Source: an uncultured Thermomicrobiales bacterium
Lineage (GTDB): Bacteria; Chloroflexota; Chloroflexia; Thermomicrobiales; UBA6265
Assembly: GCA_902806395.1 (NCBI GenBank)
Contig: CADCWH010000311.1
Span: 1-7,689, forward strand
Reading direction: 5' to 3'
Length of the DNA stretch: 7,689 bases
This document shows positions 1 through 5,764 of this stretch, piece after piece (positions within the stretch are counted from its first letter, which is position 1; each line of letters opens with the position of its first letter). Below the pieces are notes generated by a model. That model saw nothing but the letters and a program-made list of their open reading frames with translations. It was not told where the DNA came from and did no database searches. The position numbers were made by a program, and so were the translations under genes.

Positions 1-1446
1 CTACGCGCTGATCTCCGCCGCGAACTCGCCCTCGGCGATCGTCAGGGACTCGTCGACGATCTCGACCATGCGGTCGATCTCGGCGTGGCTGGCGACCAGC
101 GGCGGGGCGAAGTGGATCACGTTCCAGACCCGGGTGATCAGGCCACGATCCATGACGAGTTGGGCGACGCGCTTGGTGAACGGGGAATCCTTGTGGAAGG
201 GGGTCTTGGTGGTCTTGTCCCTAACCAGCTCCGTCGCGTGCAGCAGGCCGACGCCGCGGACGTCGCCGACCGTCGGGTGGGCACGCAACTCTTCGAGGCG
301 AGTCGCCAGGTAGGCGCCCGTCTCGGCGGCCTGGGTCACCAGATCCTCATCGGCGAAGATCTCCAGATTCTTGACGGCGGCGGCAGCGCAGACCGGATGG
401 CCACCGAAGGTCAGTAGGTGGCCGAGGGCGATTTCGCCCTTCTCTTGGAATGTCTCGTAGATGCGATCCCGGACGATGGCGGCGGCGATCGGGGCGTACC
501 CGGAGGACAGCCCCTTGGCGACGGTCATGATGTCCGGCACGATGTCGTACTGCTCGATGGCGAACATCGTGCCGGTGCGGCCGAAGCCGTTGATCACCTC
601 ATCGCAGATCAACAGGACGCCGTGGCGGTCACAGATGTCACGCAGCATCTGCCAGTAGACCTTGCCGGGAACGTGGACCCCGGCGGCCGAGGAGACCGGC
701 TCGCCGATCACGCAGGCGACCGTCTCCGGGCCCTGGTTCTCGATCTCCTGCTCGACGTAGCGGGCGGCCATGATGTCGGCCTGCTCGCCCTCGACGCCGA
801 AGTCGGAGCGGTAGCGATTCGGGTGAGGGACGTGGGAGACGCCGTACATGAAGGGGCCGAAGTAGGCCTCGTTGCGGATGGCGGTCAGGCTCATCGCACC
901 CATGGTCATGCCGTGGTAGGAGCCGCGGCGGGCGATCACCTTGTAGCGGCGGGGGAAGCCCCGCATCGCCTGGACCTGCTTGGCGATCTTCAGCGCCGTC
1001 TCGACCGCCTCGGAACCGCCGGCGCAGAAGTAGAACCGGTTCAGGTCGCCGGGGGTCAGCTCGGCCAGCATGTCGGCGAGGCGGGCGGCAGGGGCGCTGG
1101 TGAAGGAGGCGGAGGAGACATAGGCCAGCTTGCGGGCCTGTGTCGCCATCGCCTCCGCGATCTCGGCCCGGCCGTGGCCAGCGTTGACCACCCAGAGACC
1201 GGAGATACCGTCGAAGTACTCCCGACCCTGGACATCCCAGAGGGTGGAGCCCTCGGCCCGCTCGAAGACCCGCAAGTTCCCCTTGTCGGCCAGTTCGGAC
1301 CATCCGCTACTGTGGATCCAGACGTGATCAAGCGCGTCCCGCTCGATCTGAGACGCGGGGCTGACGGCGTCGATGGCCGCCGCGTCGGCGACCGCCACGC
1401 CCGCGCCGTGCCCGTTGGTCCCCACCCGCTCGCTCACGCCTACCAT
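1..1446 (-). CDS. Class III PLP-dependent aminotransferase (aspartate aminotransferase family, omega-transaminase-like)
   Basis: This 481-residue protein is a complete fold-type I, class III aminotransferase, which moves an amino group from an amine or omega-amino acid to a keto acid such as pyruvate in the cytoplasm. Visible landmarks are the phosphate-binding GGSEAVE (143-149), the ring-stacking SYHG (176-179), IGEPVS (247-252), the pyridine-binding Asp282 in ICDEVINGFGRTG, the Schiff-base Lys311 in TVAKGLSSG, and TFGGHP (346-351). Length and spacing match the beta-alanine/putrescine/taurine-pyruvate aminotransferase group, but the substrate cannot be read from sequence. I chose the ATG at 1444-1446 because GGAGGG lies 7 nt upstream and the first 30 residues form an ordinary variable leader. 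The frame stays open a further 1338 bases upstream, but that part is antisense to the flavoprotein gene. The stop codon occupies the first three bases of the window, so the gene is complete. It diverges from the flavoprotein gene, suggesting linked amine or amino-acid catabolism (inference). Confidence 0.95.
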   Translation of the reverse strand: MVGVSERVGTNGHGAGVAVADAAAIDAVSPASQIERDALDHVWIHSSGWSELADKGNLRVFERAEGSTLWDVQGREYFDGISGLWVVNAGHGRAEIAEAMATQARKLAYVSSASFTSAPAARLADMLAELTPGDLNRFYFCAGGSEAVETALKIAKQVQAMRGFPRRYKVIARRGSYHGMTMGAMSLTAIRNEAYFGPFMYGVSHVPHPNRYRSDFGVEGEQADIMAARYVEQEIENQGPETVACVIGEPVSSAAGVHVPGKVYWQMLRDICDRHGVLLICDEVINGFGRTGTMFAIEQYDIVPDIMTVAKGLSSGYAPIAAAIVRDRIYETFQEKGEIALGHLLTFGGHPVCAAAAVKNLEIFADEDLVTQAAETGAYLATRLEELRAHPTVGDVRGVGLLHATELVRDKTTKTPFHKDSPFTKRVAQLVMDRGLITRVWNVIHFAPPLVASHAEIDRMVEIVDESLTIAEGEFAAEISA

Positions 1447-1453
1447 CCCGATG

Positions 1454-1459
1454 CCCTCC
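1454..1459 (-). promoter_or_regulatory. Shine-Dalgarno site of the aminotransferase
   Basis: On the minus strand this reads GGAGGG with 7 nt to the ATG at 1446-1444. It fixes the start among the many possible upstream starts in the very long antisense-open frame. Confidence 0.75.
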
Positions 1460-1651
1460 AAGTGATCACTCGCGCTATGTCGTTGTGCTGACGATGACGG
1501 CCGGAGTATAGCACCGGCCCGAGATGCCCCTCCCCGCTCCTGGCTCCCCGGCGACACGGGGTAGCACGGGGTGGTGACCGGCCCGGCTCCCGGACAGTTG
1601 ACCGGACCCGGCGCCGCTGCCATGATCTGCCTCGGAACGGGTACAGCGGGC

Positions 1652-1656
1652 GGGAG
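1652..1656 (+). promoter_or_regulatory. Shine-Dalgarno site deciding the flavoprotein start
   Basis: GGGAG lies 4 nt before ATG 1661 and 10 nt before ATG 1667. Either ATG places the FAD motif close to the N-terminus, as the family requires. The upstream GTG at 1571 and ATG at 1622 would add a Gly/Pro/Thr-rich leader with no family likeness. Confidence 0.5.
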
Positions 1657-1660
1657 CACG

Positions 1661-2836
1661 ATGGGCATGGCGGCGGAACCGGGCGGCGACAGCTTCGACG
1701 TGGTGGTGATCGGCTCCGGCCCGGCCGGGCAGGGAGCCATGTTTGCTGCCTCTCGCGCCGGGGCGACGGTGCTGTACGTATCCGAACGGTCGCTTGCCCC
1801 GGACGACGTGCCCCTCTCCGTGCGGGGCGGGGTCACCTCCCGGGGCGAGACCCGGGTCTGGGGGCTCTTCCCAGACCTCTCGGTGGCCGCGACCGAGGCA
1901 AGCGGGACCTGGACCGTGCGGCCGAAGACCGTGATCGTCGCCACCGGGGCGACAGACCGACCATGCCCCATCCCCGGCTGGCACTTGACCGGCACATTGA
2001 TGGTGGAGGAGGCCTGCCAGGCACTGATCAGCGGCGAACTCCTCCCCGGCACCCGGGTGGCGATCGTCTCGGCCGCGCTCGACGAGGAACGGGCGCTGGA
2101 CCTCGATCTCCGTCTTCGACAAGCCGGTGTCACGGTCGTCGCCAGAGTCACCCCGGACGGCGTGGAGGTGGTTGGGCCGGAATTGGTCACCGCGCTCCGG
2201 GCAAACGGGGAGGCCATCCCGTGTGACCGAGTGATCTTGGACGGCGGCCGCCAGGCGCGGTTTGGTCTGGCCCAGATGGCCGGGTGTGATGTCCGGAGCG
2301 ACACCGGTGGATTCGTGCCGGTGGTCGATCGGGATGGGCAGACGACCATCGCGGGCCTGTTCGTGGTCGGGGATGCGGCCGGCCCCTGCCCGGAGGAGAT
2401 CGCCAGGCAGGAGGGCCGGCTCGCTGGGCTGGCCGCTGCCGGGGCCGATTCCGGCCCGATCGAGGAGGAACGCGCCGCCCTGGGTCGCCTAGACCCGGGC
2501 CGGGCGCGGGCGAAGATTTCCGCCGCGCCCGTCACCCCGATCGCGCCGGGGACGGTGCTATGCCGGTGCGAGGGTATCGTGACCGCCGAGGTCGACACGG
2601 CGATCCGGGCCGGGGCGGCGAGCGTGAACGACATCAAGAGGAGGACCCGAGCCGGGATGGGCGACTGCCAAGGGGCACTCTGCGTGTCGCTGATGGTCGG
2701 GCGACTGACGGCGGCAGGGATCGGGGAGTCGCAGGTCGCCGGCATCGGACCGATGACGGCCCGGCCGCCGGTGCGACCGATCACGGTCGGTGAGTTGGCC
2801 GCGCTCGATCCGGGATTGGCCCCGGCGCCGCGCTGA
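1661..2836 (+). CDS. FAD-dependent oxidoreductase with C-terminal BFD-like [2Fe-2S] domain (opine oxidase/HcnB alpha-subunit type)
   Basis: The product (391 residues from this start) has an N-terminal FAD-binding Rossmann motif GSGPAG (18-23), the ATG segment VIVATGATDR (91-100), and a second FAD contact FVVGDAAG (234-241). It ends in a BFD-like iron-sulfur domain with C301-x-C303 and C336-x4-C341 and 32 residues between the pairs. This order is that of the alpha subunits of opine oxidase, hydrogen cyanide synthase (HcnB) and related amino-acid dehydrogenases, which normally work with a small ferredoxin-like subunit and a second flavoprotein; neither is in the window. The family's usual GGQ motif after the first beta-strand is missing, and the second nucleotide-binding fold (131-165) reads VAIVSAALDEE with no GxGxxG. 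The protein is also shorter than typical members. The frame opens at a GTG at 1571, but GGGAG at 1652-1656 favours ATG 1661 (4 nt away) or 1667 (10 nt away). Specific substrate unknown. Confidence 0.88.
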   Translation: MGMAAEPGGDSFDVVVIGSGPAGQGAMFAASRAGATVLYVSERSLAPDDVPLSVRGGVTSRGETRVWGLFPDLSVAATEASGTWTVRPKTVIVATGATDRPCPIPGWHLTGTLMVEEACQALISGELLPGTRVAIVSAALDEERALDLDLRLRQAGVTVVARVTPDGVEVVGPELVTALRANGEAIPCDRVILDGGRQARFGLAQMAGCDVRSDTGGFVPVVDRDGQTTIAGLFVVGDAAGPCPEEIARQEGRLAGLAAAGADSGPIEEERAALGRLDPGRARAKISAAPVTPIAPGTVLCRCEGIVTAEVDTAIRAGAASVNDIKRRTRAGMGDCQGALCVSLMVGRLTAAGIGESQVAGIGPMTARPPVRPITVGELAALDPGLAPAPR

Positions 2837-3068
2837 CCGCGAGTCCCGTCGCTGCTGGGAGATGCCGTGGCCCGGCGGTCGTTCCGTGGTCGTGCGTCCC
2901 GTGACCCGGTGACCCCGGAACGCGGCAGTGCGGAGGGCCGTGGGTCGGTCGGGTGTCGTATCGTTCCCGCAGCATACTCAGGTTCCGGTCGTCGGTCCGG
3001 TGGGGACCGGTGTGGGTCATGGTTGACCGGGAAGATGACCCGGCGGGCGGGTCGGGGGGAGGCGGACC
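2837..3068 (+). promoter_or_regulatory. Intergenic region upstream of the AI-2E-family gene
   Basis: These 232 bases contain no convincing gene. A small hairpin CGGTCC-ggtgg-GGACCG (2993-3009) and a -10-like CATACT (2973-2978) can be seen, but there is no good -35 and no terminator with a T-run. The region probably carries the promoter of the downstream membrane protein; this is inferred from position only. Confidence 0.25.
3054..3062 (+). promoter_or_regulatory. Shine-Dalgarno site of the AI-2E-family gene
   Basis: GGGGGGAGG lies 6 nt before the ATG at 3069. It is a strong, well-spaced site and fixes the start. Confidence 0.8.
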
Positions 3069-4322
3069 ATGCAGCAGCGACCGATCAGTCCGGCCCGGGT
3101 GATGGTCAATACCGCCGCTGTCCTGTTCGTGCTGGGGCTGGGGTGGTTGCTGATCCAAATTCGCTCGATCATCCTGCTGCTCATCCTCGGCATCGTGCTG
3201 GCGGCGGCGATCGAGCCCCTGGTCTACCGCCTTCGGCGCCGGGGACTCTCCCGGGGCCAGGCGATCATGAGCGTGTATGTCGCCCTGATCGCCCTGGTCA
3301 GCCTGGGTATCTACCTGATCTTCCCACCCCTGATCCGCCAGGCGGGAGACCTGTTCAACAGCGTGCCGGCCCTGATCCGGGACCTGGAAGACCAGGCCAG
3401 GGCGAGCGACAACCAGTTCATCCGCACCTCTGGCCGCCGCACCATCGACCAGCTCGGTGACGCCATCGATGACTTCCAGCGCAACCCACCGATCGAGACG
3501 ACGACGGCGCTCGGCTTCATCACGTCGGCGGTCGGCATCTTCTTCACGTTGATCACGGTGATGATCGTGGCGTTCTATTGGATGACCGAGAAGGCAATCA
3601 TCAAGCGGGTGGTCCTCGGTCTCTTCCCGTTGGATCGCCGGGACCGGGCCCACGTGCTATGGGACACCATCGAGGCGAAGATCGGTGGGTGGACGCGGGG
3701 CCAGCTCGTCTTGTGCGGGACGATCGGATTGATCTCGGCGGTCGCGTACTCGCCCTATGTCATCGATGTCCAGTTCTGGCTGGCCCTAGGCATCTTCGCC
3801 GGGCTGACCGAGCTGATCCCATTCATCGGGCCGTTCCTGGGTGGCGGCGCGGCGGCGGTGATCGCCCTGACCTCCTCGCCCGAGAAGGCGCTGATCGTGG
3901 TGCTGTTCGTGGTCGTGTTGCAGCAGTTGGAGGGTGCCTTCCTGGTCCCTAGAGTGATGCGCAACGCGGTTGGCTTGACGCCGCTGACGGTGGTCCTGGC
4001 CGTCCTGATCGGCAGCGCCCTGGGAGGACCCGTCGGGGCGATCCTTGGCATCCCGGTCGCCGCCGCCGTCCAGGTGCTCCTCCAGAATATCCTCTACGGG
4101 TCGAACGATGACCCGCTCGCGCGAGACGCCGGGGCGAGCCTGGCCGCATCGATCACCGGCGGCACGTCGGACGTGCCGTCGTCACCCGGGGGACGTCCCG
4201 GGGCATCGGTCGCCGTCCACGGCGGATCACCCCGGGCGGTGACATCCCGTCCCGCCACCTCACCGGCGACGGCCCTTGCCGACCCGGCGCCGCCTACTCC
4301 GGAGCATGGCCCGGCCTCCTGA
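3069..4322 (+). CDS. AI-2E family transporter (PerM/TqsA-like membrane protein)
   Basis: This 417-residue protein is an integral membrane protein of the AI-2E transporter family (PerM/TqsA/YtvI type). Family members have been linked to export of small molecules or ions, including autoinducer-2 in E. coli and sodium/proton antiport in others. Hydrophobic segments lie near residues 12-30, 32-50, 64-88, 146-170, 211-230, 235-262, 272-290 and 303-341. Between the third and fourth is a polar stretch of about 55 residues (90-145), typical of the family. Hallmarks include TELIPFIGPFLGG (247-259), VGLTPL (301-306) and GPVGAILGIPVAA (320-332). An unusual tail of about 70 residues (345-417), rich in Ala, Pro, Ser, Gly and Thr, follows the last helix and is probably disordered and cytoplasmic. 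Transported substrate cannot be assigned. It lies alone between intergenic gaps of 232 and 268 bases, so it is probably monocistronic. Confidence 0.93.
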   Translation: MQQRPISPARVMVNTAAVLFVLGLGWLLIQIRSIILLLILGIVLAAAIEPLVYRLRRRGLSRGQAIMSVYVALIALVSLGIYLIFPPLIRQAGDLFNSVPALIRDLEDQARASDNQFIRTSGRRTIDQLGDAIDDFQRNPPIETTTALGFITSAVGIFFTLITVMIVAFYWMTEKAIIKRVVLGLFPLDRRDRAHVLWDTIEAKIGGWTRGQLVLCGTIGLISAVAYSPYVIDVQFWLALGIFAGLTELIPFIGPFLGGGAAAVIALTSSPEKALIVVLFVVVLQQLEGAFLVPRVMRNAVGLTPLTVVLAVLIGSALGGPVGAILGIPVAAAVQVLLQNILYGSNDDPLARDAGASLAASITGGTSDVPSSPGGRPGASVAVHGGSPRAVTSRPATSPATALADPAPPTPEHGPAS

Positions 4323-4590
4323 CCGGCTCGGGATCGGCCGATGCGGGCCGGGGCGGACGTTTCCCAGGAACAGGCATCGATCGACGAGATGACCGAGAGA
4401 TCTCCAGGTCACGCGATGGCTCCCGCCCACGGTGGCAACGCCATCTCGCGCCGTCGCGTCAACGGGGACGCGGTATGTTACGGTATGCGTCCACCGACGA
4501 GGAGCACCGCTGGGCCACAGCCCGCCCAAATCTTCCGCGCCCCTTGACCGAGCCCGTGGGCGGGGCCTGCCGGAATGGGGAAGGACGGCG
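4323..4590 (+). promoter_or_regulatory. Intergenic region with a 10-bp-spaced direct repeat, probable promoter of the stress gene
   Basis: These 268 bases carry no convincing gene. The clearest structure is a direct repeat of CGGTATG at 4471-4477 and 4481-4487. The repeat period is 10 bases, so both copies face the same side of the helix, as at a tandem activator or repressor site. TATGTT (4474-4479) inside it could be a -10 element, though no good -35 is seen. The start codon is about 110 bases downstream. Confidence 0.3.
4577..4585 (+). promoter_or_regulatory. Shine-Dalgarno site of the stress/PRC-barrel gene
   Basis: GGGGAAGGA lies 5 nt before the ATG at 4591. It supports that start over the in-frame GTG at 4432, whose extra 53 residues have no family resemblance. 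Confidence 0.75.
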
Positions 4591-5706
4591 ATGACCGCTT
4601 TCGTGCGCCGGGCCAACGCTTCCCCTGGCGTCAGCCGGGAGACCATCCTCGCCCTGTTCGACGATAGTCTTGACGCCGAACAGGCGCTGATGGCCCTGCG
4701 AAAGATGACCGGCGCGCCGGAACAGATCTCCCTCGTCGTGCGGGACCGGGCCACCGAGGACCAAAATACCTTGGAAGCCACCGGCGCCCTGGCGCGGGTC
4801 CTCGTCGCGACGGCACTCGACGCGGTCGGGGGGTGGCTCCAGGGACTGGCGTCGCTGATCGTGCCACGGCGGGGCACCTATCTCGTCGCGGGGCCGATCG
4901 GCGCGGCTCTGACGAGCATCGACCTTTCGCGGGGCGGCGACTCGGCGGGCACCCCCACCACGGGGTCAGACGCTTCTTCCCCAACCGCCCGCGTCACCAC
5001 GGAGGTGACTGGCCGCTCTCCCGAGACCGCCGTCCCGGAGCACGACGGACTCCTCGCCACACTGGTCGAGTTCGGGTTTGGCAACGACGAGGCCGAGTAT
5101 ATCGAGCGGCGCCTCGAGGCGGGTGCCGCCCTGATCGCCATCACCTCCAATGACACCCGGCGCCTGGAGCGGTCCCGTCGCCTGTTCGCCGACCATAGCG
5201 CCGTCCACATCGGCCGGGCCGATACCGACGAGTACTTGGCCTCGGAGGTCACGGCGATGCTCGCCAGCGCGGCCCACGCCGCGGCGGGGAGCGAGATCGT
5301 GGTGACAGACGCCGTCGCCCCACTCCGCCACCTCTGTGACACCGGTGACGACGCCGAGGGCTCGCCCCACGCCGCCTGCGGCGCGGAGGTCACCGACGCG
5401 GAGGGAAACCACCTGGGCACCGTCGAGGAGATCCTCGGCGACCCGGACGAATCGGGACCCGACGGGTCGCTGCTGGTGCGATACGTGGTCGTCGCCTCGG
5501 GCGGCGTGGTGTTCGGAATCGGGAAGAGGCACGTCCCGGTCCCGGCGCCACTCTGCGACCTCGGAGTGCGACCGGTCCGCATCGCGCGGCACCGGGACGC
5601 CTTCGACGGTGCACCCGTCCTGGCAATCGGACGGGCCTTCAGCCGGCGGGAGGAAGAAGCGATCTGCGCCTTCTTCGAGACCCCGTGCTACTGGGTGAGC
5701 AGTTAG
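4591..5706 (+). CDS. General stress protein 17M/YflT-like domain fused to a PRC-barrel domain
   Basis: The product is a soluble 371-residue two-domain protein. Residues 17-208 follow the pattern of the GSP17M/YflT-type stress domain. It opens with TILALFDDSLDAEQALMAL (18-36), then QISLVVRD (45-52), a Gly/Ala hydrophobic hairpin around 77-109 (LASLIVP, GPIGAALTS), an acidic/Thr-Ser linker (111-150), and a closing unit LVEFGFGNDEAEYIERRLEAG (158-178) with ALIAIT (180-185). Residues about 262-335 form a PRC-barrel: GAEVTDAEGNHLGTVEEIL (264-282), YVVVASGGVVFGIG (298-311), HVPVPAP (314-320). A short C-terminal tail with EEEAICAFF (354-362) follows. In Bacillus, GSP17M-type proteins are general-stress regulon members of unknown biochemical role; PRC-barrels act as small binding or structural modules. 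The specific job here is unknown. The start is set by the Shine-Dalgarno site, and a strong hairpin follows the stop codon by 14 bases. Confidence 0.82.
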   Translation: MTAFVRRANASPGVSRETILALFDDSLDAEQALMALRKMTGAPEQISLVVRDRATEDQNTLEATGALARVLVATALDAVGGWLQGLASLIVPRRGTYLVAGPIGAALTSIDLSRGGDSAGTPTTGSDASSPTARVTTEVTGRSPETAVPEHDGLLATLVEFGFGNDEAEYIERRLEAGAALIAITSNDTRRLERSRRLFADHSAVHIGRADTDEYLASEVTAMLASAAHAAAGSEIVVTDAVAPLRHLCDTGDDAEGSPHAACGAEVTDAEGNHLGTVEEILGDPDESGPDGSLLVRYVVVASGGVVFGIGKRHVPVPAPLCDLGVRPVRIARHRDAFDGAPVLAIGRAFSRREEEAICAFFETPCYWVSS

Positions 5707-5720
5707 CAGGCCCCCAGGCG

Positions 5721-5761
5721 CGACGGAGCCCCGGCCCGCGACGCGGGCCGGGGCTCCGTCG
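5721..5761. terminator. Perfect 19-bp inverted repeat, bidirectional terminator between convergent genes
   Basis: Arms 5721-5739 and 5743-5761 are exact reverse complements (CGACGGAGCC... and ...GGCTCCGTCG) around a GAC loop. The stem is almost all G-C and lies 14 bases after the stress-gene stop and 3 bases beyond the peroxiredoxin stop, so either transcript would form it. Neither side has a T-run, so it resembles the U-less terminators seen in high-GC bacteria rather than a classical Rho-independent one. Function is inferred from position and symmetry. Confidence 0.75.
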
Positions 5762-5764
5762 TGA

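Larger units (their letters stand above)
1447..1660. promoter_or_regulatory. Divergent intergenic region, probable promoters for aminotransferase and flavoprotein
   Basis: The 214 bases separate two divergent starts and must hold their control signals unless transcription enters from outside. A minus-strand TATACT (1505-1510) matches the -10 consensus at five of six positions, about 60 nt ahead of the aminotransferase start, but it has no good -35 at 17 nt. On the plus strand TTGTGC (1483-1488) and TATAGC (1507-1512) are 18 nt apart and could serve the flavoprotein. The two -10 candidates overlap, so the promoters would be face to face. Assignments are by eye and weak. Confidence 0.35.

Noticed and set aside
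418..1491. A 357-codon plus-strand open frame opposite the aminotransferase.
   Set aside because: The translation is Asp/Gly/Val/Leu-rich with no domain, and it mirrors a gene with all class III aminotransferase motifs on the other strand.
1447..2784. The aminotransferase frame stays open for a further 446 codons upstream on the minus strand, giving a possible 927-residue protein.
   Set aside because: The extension is antisense to the flavoprotein gene, whose plus-strand frame has clear FAD and Fe-S motifs. The extra residues are Ser/Pro/Arg/Thr-rich with no domain, and a good Shine-Dalgarno site marks the ATG at 1446.
2781..3653. A 290-codon minus-strand frame overlapping the AI-2E-family gene.
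   Set aside because: Its product is rich in Asp, Gln, Arg and His, typical of an antisense shadow of a hydrophobic membrane protein. The plus-strand gene has family motifs and a strong Shine-Dalgarno site.
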